Positions 52,575 to 64,000 of a stretch of 64,000 nt of DNA are shown piece by piece. Source of the DNA: Plectosphaerella cucumerina (lineage: Eukaryota; Ascomycota; Sordariomycetes; Glomerellales; Plectosphaerellaceae); contig JAGPXD010000003.1 in assembly GCA_020746995.1 (NCBI GenBank), positions 2,356,001 to 2,420,000 of the forward strand, read 5' to 3'. The position numbers and the translations under genes are program-made. The notes under the pieces are model-generated. The model ran no database searches and was not told the DNA's origin. It was given only the letters and a program-made list of their open reading frames with translations. The first letter of the stretch is position 1; each line of letters starts with the position of its first letter.

Positions 52575-55500
52575 AGGCAAACGAACGCCTCGAACGCCCG
52601 AACCGGCCCCCCGGCCAGTGACAGCGTCGCCCCTTTGTTGCTCAGGTACGGTACGACCTACCATAGGCCATATGCACCTCCACGCGCACCGTCAACACAA
52701 CCCGATCCGTCGACCGGACGAGCTTCACCCACCTACTCTGGCCGCCGGCCAGCCACTTCGTCCGCCCCCCGAGGTCCCCCATTGGGCACCCCTCGCAGCA
52801 CCTTGGTCCGAAGCGGCATCCAGCCGTGGCTAGCCCTCCAGGGCCCGTCCTCTTCTGGCTGGGCGCTCGCATGGCATTCGCCGGCCTGGACTTCGAAGAG
52901 GGGGTTGCCACTGGACGACGGGAAGGAGGGGAGGGGCAACCAGTCCAACCTTCACAGCACATCGGCTCCGGATCGGCTCGCCATGTGGTTGCGACGAGCT
53001 GCAGGCTTTGGGCGAGCGTCACAGTGGGAGCGGTGTGACTCGCATCCGCCGTCCGCCACAGAGTTGCAGAGAGCAGCAGGACAGCAACCCCCCTCTCCTC
53101 CTTTCCCCCTCGCTGCCGCAACCTCTTCCGAACGCAGACGGGGACGAGGAAGACAAGCCGCGGTTGCATCTGGACACGTTGCCACGGGGGGCCATGTTGA
53201 ATCTGTGATCGGCCCGGCCTCGATGTGTAGTTGCAGAGCCTACCCCAGGAAGCAGGGGGGTCTAGGAGGAGCGGGGAGGAGCGGACGAGAAGACTCGACG
53301 GTACGCTTGCGAGGGCATCCCGGCCGGGCCGCACTGTAGTTCTGTCTCCCGAGTGTACTGTAGCACATCACATGAGCGATGCATGACTTGCTGATTTCCG
53401 TCACCACCCCCCTTCCTCCTCCTGCTCCCGTGTGCATGTGTGTGTGCTTGCAGGGCCCTGGTGCCTGTCTAAGAAAGGCAAACAAGACGAATATTGTCGG
53501 CCTTTCTCCTCTCCTCCTTCCGCCCACCCCCGGCCGAGTACCCCTTTGCGGGCGGCCCGAGAGACGGGGAACCGGGCTGGTCCTCGATGGCGAAAGCACG
53601 GCGGTTCCTCGCAGGAAAAAGCCAGGCAATATTCTCATCTCCCGGCTGCGGGCCCAGCAACCGGCACCGCGTCTGCCCGGGTGCCCCCTTTTCCCAAGTG
53701 CTGCTTGTTCCTTGTCCATCCCTCCCTCGGTCGACGTCGTTCGGAAGCATGCCTCCTTGGCCCCCCTGGTACCCGATACCCTCTGCCGCCCGCCGGCGAG
53801 TCGACGCGGTCACGGATACCTGCCGGCTCGGGGTCGATGAATCGCGCTTCCGCCCGTCAGGGACCCTGCGTGTTTCTTGAACCTGCACCGCCCTGTTCCG
53901 TGCCCCGTGCCCTGCCCACATTGTGCGCGTCCTTGCTTGTTTCCGCCGATGACAAGTTGACAGTGACATGCTGCGGAACCTGGGTCCTGGGGGTATCCCA
54001 GGCGACAGGAGAAGAATCGTACCATTTGCTGATCCACGCGCAGGGAAGGGGGCTCCTTGGGATGGTGGGGGTGTGAATTCTCCGATGAGAGGCGTTGGAA
54101 CTTGGCAAGCAATCTCCTCCTCCCTTCGTCACCTTCTCAAGATGACAAAATGCCCGAGGGTTTTGCAGTGCAACGTCGGGACATTTCCCACTCAGTTCCA
54201 CCTCTTCAGTGGACTTCAGGGGCGGTGCCCTCTCCGTAATCCAAGTTGTTGGGATCGAGCCCCCTCCCACCGGGTTTTGCGAATATTTGGACCAGGGACG
54301 AACGCGTTTGACCCGCTGCCTCATGGACGAACGTATTGTGATGGTGCACTGGCGGCTTCGGTTTCCTGTTTGCTTCCGTGTCAAGACCGCGGGCGCGAGA
54401 CCGCGAGCCGGTATAGTGCATGACATATAGGCCGCATATCAAAACACATTCAATAGCTCGATGGCATCAGGCTCGAATGATCCCGGCCCTCGGAGCAAAA
54501 GCCGAGAATGTGGTTGGTGTCCGATATCCACCTCGTCTCCCCCGCCAGACTTGTCAACGCGCCAAGAAGGGGCCGTCGTCGTTGGAAGGACCAGCCGCCG
54601 CGCCGCGGTCCGGGCTGCAACGGTGGCAGCCTTTGGGGCGAACGTGGCCGCCCGGGCGCCAGGCCAGGCACAAAGTACAGATGCGACACCGACGTGCCGT
54701 GAAAAACGTGTCCTGGGCCTTGCCTGGCCTGGTCTGTGTGCGGGTGGCTGTCGCCCCCCCTTGTGAGACGTCGATCATGCACCCGACGACTACCACCCCC
54801 TCTGTGGCCGGAACCTACCGCCGTAGAGGAAGGGCCCGCGATGCTACTTTGATCGTGTTGATCATCGAAAGTAACCTGATTTTCCTCCGCGCTGGTGGTG
54901 TAGTGTGCACATGTGCACCATTCCCCTGTCCGTGCGTCCGGCAGATGGCAGGAACGACAACTGCCGCTCTTGGGAAGGTTGGCCAGACGAGTGCCTTGGG
55001 CATTTGTTCAGGGGCGCATCCTCGTCGCCCGACGGACCAGTCGCGCATCTTCGCTCGCCAGCCGGACCTTGCAGGGACCAGGCAAACGCGGCTCCCGGCT
55101 TGGGCGCGCCTGGTAGTATCAGGAAGGTTTGTGCATTTGGGCGCGATTTGCTCTCGATCCATGAAACTCCCCCGTCCTCCTTTGGGGTCGCTTATCTCGT
55201 CTGGGGGGCGTAAAGAGACAAAACTCCGAGGTAGTGTGCGGCGCAGGGGAGCGGATGTCACCATGCCATGATCCAGTCGCATTGCCGCGCATCACCGCGC
55301 ATCGTGGTGTGTTTGTATCTCTCCTTGGATGTTTGGACTTGACTGTCGGTCCGGCCCTTTCACGAACGTGCTTGATCCTGGTGCTTCGGATAGATCGAGC
55401 GCGGCATCGTGGCAAGCACCCGCACGACTGGACGTTGGTCTGAGACATACTGGTTAATCCTGCTTGCCACTGAACGGCCGCTGATCCTTCCTGGAGATTG

Positions 55501-58500
55501 TTCCTGGTACAAGAAAGGATACGAGGTCGTCGGGACTTGGTCCCTGGTAGAGACTCGCCACCCGCCCGCTCCGCCCGTAAGGCTGTGTGGTGGGAGGCGA
55601 CCGGCGAGAGGTTCCTTCTGTGAGCGCTACAGCATGGCGGTGATGCTACCCTACCGGTGCTCACTGGGGCTTTCCTGGCGGATGGTGGCGGAGGTGCTTC
55701 AGGAGACGCGGAACCCTGGGCGCCCGTTCGGTGACCTTCGTGGTTGTACTCGCTCCTGAAGTCTCGCCCAGGGCTTTGGCCTGCTGGCTCTGGAGTTGAC
55801 TCGACGAGGATGGTCTCTGTCGAGGCTTCCGGTTTGACATTGCGGTGGCCTGAAGCATCGCGGGCTCAGCACTTCTGCTGGGACCACTGTCAGGAGGTCT
55901 GGGCTCCTGACTCAACCCCTGTCATCCTATCAACTCGGTTGCAGGAACAAGTTGAAGGCTGGCAAGGCGAGCCCTCAGCGCTCGTTCAGAATAGGTGGTC
56001 AGCCGGGTCGGGCTGGACCAGCCATGATCGGTGAATCAGCAACGACTCAGCGATATATCGGGAGGCGTGACACCACGCAGTGCCTCTGCCAGAGCGTCAG
56101 CTACGCATTGCCGCGCGATGACCAGAGACAGTTGCTTGTTTGGAAGCGAAGACATGCCTCGAGGCATGACAAGGCGTGCTGGAGGCAGTCAGTCGCCCAA
56201 GGCTCAGGGCTCTTTGTGTGTGCCAATCTGGGCAAAGCGCGGCGGCCCCTTTTCCGGTTGTTGCTGTAGACCCGCCTCGGACCACCCCTTATTCATAATG
56301 CCTGTCTTAACAGCGCTGCTATTGCAGCAGGGGAGATTTGGGTCACCCAGGGCTCCCTGTTCAAACCTGCCACAGCGGAGAACCAAACAGGCACGCGCTC
56401 TGTAGGCTTCGATACGAGTATTGGTGTCCCAGATGTCGCACCAATCGCGGCTCAGGTTGTGGACGAACGGTGACAGAATTGCAGCTGCGTTCGGGTGGCT
56501 TCACCATTAGGGAAGAGGCGCCCCCTTCTCCGGACGGCCGAGAATGAAGTGGCGGATCGGGAGCACCCATGGAGCGTGACACCCAGTCGTGTCTCATCAT
56601 CAAGGTTCTGGAAGATCCGCGATCTCTCGTATCCGGGTGTTTACCCTCGACAGCGGTAGACAGCCAGCCCAGGAACGAGACATGTTTTCAGGCTGAACGG
56701 CGCCGGGGGACGGAGGAGAGCAGGGATTGCTTAACAGGCGATGGTCCGAGGCGTGGCTGGAGGAAGAAGGCCACGGTCGCTGGCGGTCTCGATTGACATG
56801 TGCGCCGAATGTCATCGCTGAGTAAAAATGATGTCCGAGCTGGTGCGACGGCCGTCAGACATCGCACGTTGAGATCGGAGGCGGCCTGAAGTTGTGGTTG
56901 AGATGAATTGAACGCCGTCCCGTCCCGCCAAAGAAGGACTGGGCGTCTCGGCGTCTCGCTGACGCATCATTCTCCCCCAGGGCGACCAATGTACCGTCGA
57001 CTGTGTGTGGGTTGGGCGCGTTCGATTTGGTCAAGAGAAGGAAAGAGTGGCAGCCGTTTCACCGAGTCGAGTGGCCAACGCTGGGACCTGCAGCCATCTG
57101 CCGTGTGGCCTGTCGCTGTCCGTCTGCTGAGTCAAGCCTGACAGAGCAGAGCGTCTTGCGCACGATCCACTGAAGCCAGTCGAGTCGATGGAGACAGGGG
57201 ATCCATGGGCATTCCCCGTACCGGTACGAGTACTTGTGGAGGGCACATGAAGATCGTCAATCTTTCGGCATGGAGTCCCCCCTTAAGAGTTGAGAAATCA
57301 GGCCATTTTGCCAGTCAGTATATCCGGAAGCTCGACTTAGTCGGGCTCTTTGGCCTTGAGATGAATGCAGCTTTCGGCGGGAGGGACGGGGTCTTCGGGG
57401 CGCGGAAATAAGGTCCTCAAAGAGGTTAGACAGACCTGGGGAGAGACTTGGAGGGACTTTGAAGGGGCTCCGGAGAAATGCGACTCTATCGACAAGGTTT
57501 GCCAGGACACCCCTGACCGCCTTCCAGGGAACATGATCCGAGGAAACATGTGGTGTCAAAGCGCCCCCCCTTTCAAATGTTTCGAGTTACATTCTTTGAA
57601 AATCCCGGTATGTCGATGTTATCGGCAGGGGATCTGGTTGACGATCATGAGTTCCGGGGGGCAACTCGGGAGTCGGGACGTGGGAAAACGCTCTGTCATA
57701 TGCCTCGGCGAGCTGCTGGCCAAGGAGGAAACACAAAGTTTGGCCCAGCGACAGTGCACACCTGACAATCGCTCAAGCGGCGCCTAGTAGCTGAGAAGGC
57801 AGAAAGGCTGTGATGTAGCGACAGCGGCACCGCGAAGGCCGAAGAAGTGGTTGCCTTTGGAGGCGGCCCTGGATCTATCCCTTCGATTAGATGCATGTCA
57901 AGACGCCACGGCGCAGCAGAGGACGGGGGTCGCAAGCCGGCGGCTGGGCGCTGGGCGCATCTGCAGAGATGGGATTGCCATGCACCATGGGTCTTCCAAT
58001 ATTGATGACACTAATTTCGGGCATGATTCCGATTTAGCTGGCGACGAAGGCGAGAAGATCGAGTCTATCGTTCGCATGAAGCGATCCATTTCGCAACGTT
58101 GACGAGTTCGGGCGATGCGCCGGGCCATGGGGAGTCGCGGTCGATCAGGCGGCGTACCCAGTCAAGTATCTGGCTTGCTGGACTGGGGTGGATGTTGTGG
58201 TTCGGTTGGTGGTGACGTGAGGTGACGATGTCCCCTACCCTGCCCTAGATTTGGATCGTCAGCTGCCATTGAATGAAACGAAATGTTAGGTATAACCACT
58301 GCCGTCCCCACCAGAGAGCAGATGAGCATCGGACCGCCTCCTACAGGGCACACCGATGCTGGGGGCCCCTGACCGAACAAGGCCAGGGGCGGTTGACAGG
58401 CGCAGCCATTCCTCTTCAGCTCGCCAGTGCGCAGCCGGCAGCCGAGGAGGGGCCGATGTCGCCATTGGCATCTCGACGGCGGGTGACCTGGGCTGGTCCG

Positions 58501-61500
58501 GGGCGGGCTGGGCGCTCCATCGGACGGGCGGTCGGGCGGTCGGCCGGTACGAGGAAATGCAGGCGAGTGGCGGCCGAGAAGATGCTGCACTGCTGGAGGT
58601 GATGGATGTGACCAGGCATGAGGCTGCCGAGACGCCGGCTTGGGGGCGCCATGTGACGAGGGACCGATGGATGATCAGGTACAGAGCTTGAGAGGGCAGC
58701 GGCAGAAGCAGCAGCAGTGCGGGCAGTTGGCAGGCGGGGGAGAGATGGCCCAGGCCAAGCAAGGCATGCAGGCGTGCGCGCGGCGGGTGACATGCATTCT
58801 TCACACCTTGCAAGTGCCCATGCATATGTGTGCGGGTGGGTGGATGGAGTGGCGCCTAGGTGCGGCGCCGGATGTAGTCGAGAAATTGTGCAATCTGCTC
58901 AATCAGTAGACCGCGCTTTGGTCTGGTCTGCTCTCTGGCCGGCTGCTGGTGATGCGGCCTGTCTATACCAGACTCGTAGAAGAAGGTGAAGCTCGGGTGA
59001 GCGGGGCGTTTGTTTGGCCCGATGGCTGCAGCGTGCCCCGGCCAAGGCATACAATCTGATATGGGCATGGATGACATGGTGGTGAATTGGTGGTTGGATG
59101 GGAGGAGTCTGATCAGAGTACAGACTTGCTTGATCGCGGGATGCACAGGGCGCCGTCAGGAAAGTTTCAACACACGTTGCGGGTACACTGTGTTTTCCGG
59201 CCCACTTGGTGCAGGCACGGGGGAGGTTCCTGCCGTGCTTGGTATGCGTCGAGCCCCAGTCGTTGCTTCCCTCTGCCTTGCCCTGCTTCCCTGTCGGAGC
59301 CTGTCGGGGGGCTTCGGAGAGGGGAAAAGGGAAGGTGCACCGGGTTTCTTCCCGGTAGTATCGGCCTTGGTCATGCCTTCCCTTCCATCGCTCTGCCGTT
59401 AGGCTCTGTGAGCTTGGGGGAGGATCGGCGAGGAGCTCCTTCTCGGGATGTCATTGCCAGCCTCCAGGAAGGTGCCTCCAGGTCTGCCGTCAGTCCCCTC
59501 ATGCGCGCCTGCACTCTACTGTAGAACCTTACTCGTATCCGACGGGACTCTTGCCCCGCGCAACAGCACTGCAAGGCTCACATCTTGGCCTATTCGCCCC
59601 TCCCGTCGTCGACCTTTGCATTCCCAGGCGCGCATTGCGCTGCGCTGCGCACGTCTCGCTGTCCACAATGCGCACTCTCTTTGCTCAGACGGCCCCTCAG
59701 CCGTTACCTGTCAACGGCTCTCCTCGACTTAGCGGCCGCATTCGTCTCATGTCACTTGAGAGGGGCACAAGCAAGGACCTCCTTCGGTGATCTCCCGAGT
59801 CCAGTCCATCGCCATCGCGCCAGCGGCAAAGCCCTCCTCCGCCTCGCCTCCGTCCCCGTCTCCGGGCTTCCCCCCGACACGGCTGACAGGCAGCTCCTGG
59901 CCAGCCCACCGAATTCATTACACTACCGGCCAGAGGCTGCAAGGTCATCTGGCGCTATCCCGGCTTGATTGCCTGCGCTTCGCGCTCCTGTGAGCATCGA
60001 CCGCAGCAGGGAAGAGAAGATGCAAGCGCGTGTCATTCGCCTGCAGACCAGACCGACCTGCCACTGCGGGAAACCCGTCACCCTCGAAGATATCCGTTGC
60101 CAAACACCGCGTTTTCCGCCTTTGCTCAAGTCCAAGAAGGTCATCCGAGTCACATACAAGTACTGCACTTCAAGGACTTCCCTCAAGGGTGCGGCACACG
60201 ATACCACACCCTGCCTCGGGAGTCGCCGCGGTCTGCACGCTGGATCGCCCATCCTGGTTGGCGCATCTTATCCGCGCCAACTGCGAACCCCTCGTGCATG
60301 TCGCTTGAGCTCAAGCTCGAGCAGCTCGAGCTCGAGGGGAGGAGGAGGGGGAGAGGGGTACGAACGGTACCAGCCTCCCGATGCCTCCACCCCTTGTGTG
60401 CCGCCCATCAGGTAAAGTGCAGAAGGCACCAGGGCAATAGTTTGGGCCCCCAAGGGGCCTTTCGATGGGGCCTGGTCCACTGGCCAAGTCAAGTCAGTGA
60501 ATTCCCTTGCCCCTCTTGAGGACGACATCCTTGCTCATACTGACAGGACCCCGGCAACTACCCTTGCAAACCCTATGACAAGGGGCAGCTACAGTACAAG
60601 TAACTTTCCCCCATTCGACCGTGTCCAGTCACGTCCACTCCAGGACCGTCTGTCCGTCTCGCTCGGTCGCTCGGTCGGCCACAGCCTGGTCATCCAGCCC
60701 AAAGTGCGGGCGGCGAGCAAGCTCTCCGTGGTTGAGTCCGTCTCCAGCTCACGCTGCCTTGTCAACTTGACGCGGCTTCACCGGAGCAGAGACGCCGAGA
60801 GTCTGCCGAATATCGAGCTGGGCCTCTTGCGATAGGCCTCGCAGCACCTCGACATGGATCACGCCCCCAAGGACAGGCCGTTCGCTCGCTATAGCTGTAA
60901 CACCTGCCTCAACTCATAGCAGAAAACGCCCCCCAAGGACACTGGGTGGAACCCTTTCCACAGGAGACCGATACATACCCTGCCCCGACCGTCTCGGACC
61001 CTCAAGCACCTTGCTCCGGCCTTCGACACCTACCTCATTCCGTTCCCTCTCGCGGCGGGCTTCAAGTTAATGGTCGGCGCTAGCCGGCTTGGGCGGCTCA
61101 TCCAGTGGCCAGGTCCTCTTTTGCGCCCGATATACCCCTTCATCTTGCGCGCGACAGGATTGTTTCGCGGTCGACATGGCCCTATATCACCTGTGTTAAT
61201 GCCGCTCGCACACCACACACTCACACACCACACACGCACGCCCTCTGCTCTGCCGCCCCTCCTCCCGTCGACGGAGCGGCACCGGTCCAGGTCCTGAAGG
61301 TTGCCCGCCCACCCCCCCTCTTCACCCTTCCCTTCTGCCGTCTCGCGTTTGCAGCGAGCGACTCAGGGAGTCCGGGGGAAGCAATCTCTCGAACCGCTGG
61401 CCCACCACACCTTTCTTCTTTGCTGCTACCGGCGCGCCCCGTCAACTCAGAGCACGGCTCCCGTAACGGTCTTTCTAGAAAATACCTAGCGGGCCAGTCG

Positions 61501-62808
61501 CCGTCGAGAACCCTTCGGAGGATTTTCTCAAATCAGAGCGGCCGTCTCCCACCTCTGCCGCCCTCCCCATTGGCCAACCTTCTGCCGTCCGTGAGGGGGC
61601 CATGCGGGCTCGACGTGCTGTCCTGGGTATGGCGCCCGTGTCTCCGTGCAATCCTTGCCGGGATGCATTAGGTTCCTCTGCCCTCCGGTCCTCCTTTTCT
61701 GCCGCAGGTGGGCCGGGGGACGATGGTGTACCGGGTACATCCACACGCCCCCTTCACCGGTGCCGGTACCTTGCGCTCACCCCCGAAACTTGTCTGTCTG
61801 GCGGCTGCTCTGGCTGGACAGTGCCGGTTCCTCCTCCGCTCTGCACAGCGGGTGCCCTCGAGAGAGCTCACTCCCAGTCCCATGCATGCATCCATCCATC
61901 CTCTCGCGACCTCCCTCCCATGCCTCCTTGCTGCAAGGTATCTCCCACACTCACGTCGGTAGAAGCGGGGGGCCGACAAGGGACTAGACCGGGGTCGAGC
62001 AGGGACGAGGCCCTGGTGTTTCGTTGTTTCGTTTCCCCCCCCTCCAAGGCCCACGAGTAATGGGGAGCAACCCATGCCGGGGCGGGAACTGAGGCCATCC
62101 CTCCAGCCCTCTCTGTCACCACGCCCACGCCTCGTCCATCTCGCCCGCTGGACTCCTCGCCCACCTCTCTCGCCATCCGGCTCTCCGTCAGACGGCCAGT
62201 TTCAGCGGGTTCCTATGGGGTCATACTGGCCCAGCATACGCTCTGACCTTGGATCTTTTTCCTTTCACTCAGTTTGATAGCACCTCCTCGGCTGACATCG
62301 GACCCCTGGGCGTCGCTGCTTGCTCTCATCTGGCAAGGAACTCCTAGAGTTCATTCTGCATAATAAGGCCATTCCGCGGCGTTTTGACCTGGACGCCCCG
62401 GCTATACTGGCCGCCGCCCTCCCATCATATAACAGCCCATCAACATTAACCAGGCCCCGGTCCTTCTCCATCCCAGTACCCACACCATACATTGCCGAAG
62501 GTCCCCCCCCCCTCCTCCACCGATATCTACCATCAAATGCCCGGAGGTCCCAAGAACTACATCTGCAGCCTGCTCCCCCAGCTTTCTGTTGGCACATCAC
62601 CATCACTCATCCTCCTGTTTCCCAAGCAAATAAAGCGGCACGTCTCCTGATAGTGAGCCAACCAGCCTCTATCGTCGAGCTCGTCACCACCCAACACGAC
62701 TCCTCGACTCCTCGACTCCACGACCGCCCCCTCCACCGCTGACGGGCATCTCCCAGAGCCATCCACACTCTTCCTGAGCGCTCTGGGTTCCCAGACGGCG
62801 ATGCTCTG
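52575..62808. other. 10.2-kb gene-poor region upstream of the NDT80/PhoG gene
   Basis: Many overlapping frames up to 283 codons on both strands, none with a motif, conserved-looking segment or splice chain. Composition is GC-rich and not AT-biased, so it does not look like RIP-mutated transposon DNA. From about 59500 rightward it becomes C/T-rich, consistent with a long promoter and 5' leader of the downstream regulator, with several short upstream ORFs. Non-coding RNA genes could be present but none can be shown. Confidence 0.5.
60303..60336. repeat. Cluster of perfect palindromes
   Basis: GCTTGAGCTCAAGC (60303-60316, 14 bp) and CTCGAGCTCGAG (60325-60336, 12 bp) are each perfect palindromes, 8 bp apart. 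They could form a cruciform or bind dimeric factors; function unknown. Confidence 0.7.
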
Positions 62809-64000
62809 ATGTCAGTCACGGCAACCTACCCCGTAATGGCCGATCTGAAGGAGCCGGCGCATGCGAGCTTGTGGTCCAACTACGGCAGCCCACTGCAGTC
62901 GGCATCCCGCGTCAACAGCAGCATGGACGCGGGACTTCCCGGTCTCTCCAACGTCTCTGCACAGCCCAGCCGTCCCCGCAACCCCCAGCAGCAGGTAGAC
63001 ACGTCCTACTCGTACGGCCGGTACGGGCAAGACGATGCCTCGCCCTACGACAGACAACCCTCCTCGGCCATCAGCGCCCACCACAGCTATCCCAACCTGA
63101 AGAGGCCATACTCGCACCCGGAGCAGCCGTCATACCAGGAAGTTGTCCAGGATCTGCGAGACGACGGCTCCAAGCTGAGCGTTGGCCACGACCACAAGAT
63201 GCTCTCGTTCAAGAGGGCCCAGGACAAGCACACCATACTCGACCAGCATGGCCGCATGCATCATCTCGAGCTCTCCGCGCAACTGCACGGCATGTTCTTC
63301 CTGTCGGAGATGCCCGCATCTGCCGCCGATGGTACCCTGCTGCAGCCCGAGCTGACATGCTACCGACGCAACCTGTTCCAGATCAGCGGCTCGCTGATCA
63401 CGCCGAGGGGCCAGCTGTCTGTTGTGACGGAGGCGGGGGAGACACTTCCCGTCACCAACACCGAAGTCACCGTCTCCGCCATCGAATCCGTTGATGGACA
63501 CCCCGTCCGCCTAATCGTCATCCCTTGGAAGACGCCGCCACCAAACTCGCCGGAGCTGAACCAGTCGTCAGATCAGGAGCCGCCCGCGCTGCCGTTGATC
63601 CCCTTCCAGGACGAGGCAGGAGACGTAGACGGAGACTACGCCGTGTACCCCATCGGCTGGCGGAGACTTCAGTTCAGAATGTAAGTTGTTGTCGCGGGAC
63701 TGACAGAGTGCGCGATGGAGACTGACTCGGATCCTAGTGCGACAGCGAATAACGGACGGAGGAAGGAGCTGCAGCAACACTTCGTGCTTCACCTCAAGGT
63801 CATGGGCACCCTTTCCAACGGGACCAAGGTCGTGTTGACAGAATCGATAACCTCTCCGATTGTGGTTCGTGGTCGCAGCCCGCGCAACTTCCAGGCCAGG
63901 AAGGAGATCCCCCTGCTCGGCTCCAGTGCGGGATCGAGAGGACAGGCTCTGGTTGAGACGGGCATCGGTATCGTTGCAGGCCCTCTCGCAGCGAAGCCCC
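62809..64000 (+). CDS. NDT80/PhoG-domain transcription factor (VIB-1/XprG-like), partial at window end
   Basis: Regulator of the p53-like NDT80/PhoG family; fungal members control nutrient-starvation responses, proteases, heterokaryon incompatibility or sexual development. Exon 1 is 62809-63680; a 57-nt intron (GTAAGT...CCTAG) leads to exon 2 from 63738, still open at 64000, so about 378 residues are visible. The N-terminal 110 residues are Ser/Pro/Gln-rich; the DNA-binding fold then starts: LRDDGSKLSVGHDHKMLSFK, AQLHGMFFLSEMP, YRRNLFQISGS, YPIGWRRLQFRI, and after the junction SPIVVRGRSPRNFQARKEIP, a hallmark of the family. Three paralogous types exist in Sordariomycetes (vib-1, fsd-1 and a third); I favour VIB-1/XprG but cannot settle it without the rest. 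ATG 62836 is an alternative start. Confidence 0.9.

Noticed and set aside
52635..53339. 234-codon plus-strand frame after the RBR ligase
   Set aside because: No ATG-proximal leader, random composition, equally long antisense frame; probably 3' UTR and intergenic DNA.
54206..54290. Possible tRNA from a GATCGAGCC B-box-like string at about 54253
   Set aside because: The T-stem can form only three pairs and no convincing A box or acceptor stem is present.
54420..55271. 283-codon plus-strand frame in the gene desert
   Set aside because: No recognisable domain or splice context; similar frames occur on the other strand.
1..64000. A classic secondary-metabolite cluster
   Set aside because: Two P450s, a flavin oxidase, SDR and AKR proteins are present, but no PKS, NRPS, terpene cyclase or pathway-specific zinc-cluster regulator, and housekeeping genes are interspersed.

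Overview
The window is nuclear DNA of a filamentous ascomycete, most likely a Sordariomycete; I cannot name the genus. The evidence is GC-rich sequence, genes broken by short introns (46-72 nt apart from one of 660 nt) with GTATGT/GTGAGT/GTAAGT donors and CTGAC/CTAAC branch points, and proteins typical of the group: a 71-residue GRG-1/CCG-1 homologue, an MTR-like amino acid permease, a Pal1 protein and an NDT80/PhoG (VIB-1-like) regulator. I support 21 protein genes with 30 introns (one gene runs off the right edge and one carries an apparent frameshift), plus one weak small ORF. No rRNA, tRNA, CRISPR array or intact transposon was found.

Layout. 0-20 kb: an APSES/ankyrin cell-cycle factor (Mbp1 type, minus), an AKR7-type aldo/keto reductase, a drug/metabolite-superfamily transporter, a stand-alone MetE-like zinc methyltransferase, a secreted FAD-linked oxidase convergent with a cytochrome P450, and an 879-residue orphan with a coiled coil, an acidic run and Q-rich repeats. 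19-32 kb: an SDR protein with an altered active site, Pal1 with a tiny first exon and a 660-nt intron, a RecA/Rad51-like repair protein with a +1 discontinuity in a G run, and a kinase-fold protein lacking catalytic aspartates whose 3' end lies in a decayed ~395-bp tandem duplication. 32-50 kb: a second P450, the amino acid permease, grg-1, an EBP/EXPERA sterol-isomerase-like protein, an S1/P1 nuclease, a 7-TM receptor-like protein and a dolichyl-diphosphatase. 50-64 kb: an RWD-RBR E3 ligase (Itt1 type), then about 10.2 kb with no credible gene, then the start of an NDT80/PhoG-family regulator.

The genes do not form one obvious pathway. Most are housekeeping or signalling genes (cell-cycle transcription, polarity, protein glycosylation, ubiquitination, sterol metabolism). 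The oxidoreductases and two P450s are spread out rather than packed around a polyketide or peptide synthase, so no classic secondary-metabolite cluster is present. Several intergenic gaps are long (3.4-10 kb) and often lie upstream of regulatory or membrane-protein genes, consistent with long 5' leaders and large promoters. All exon boundaries were read by eye from splice consensus and reading phase; none has transcript support here.
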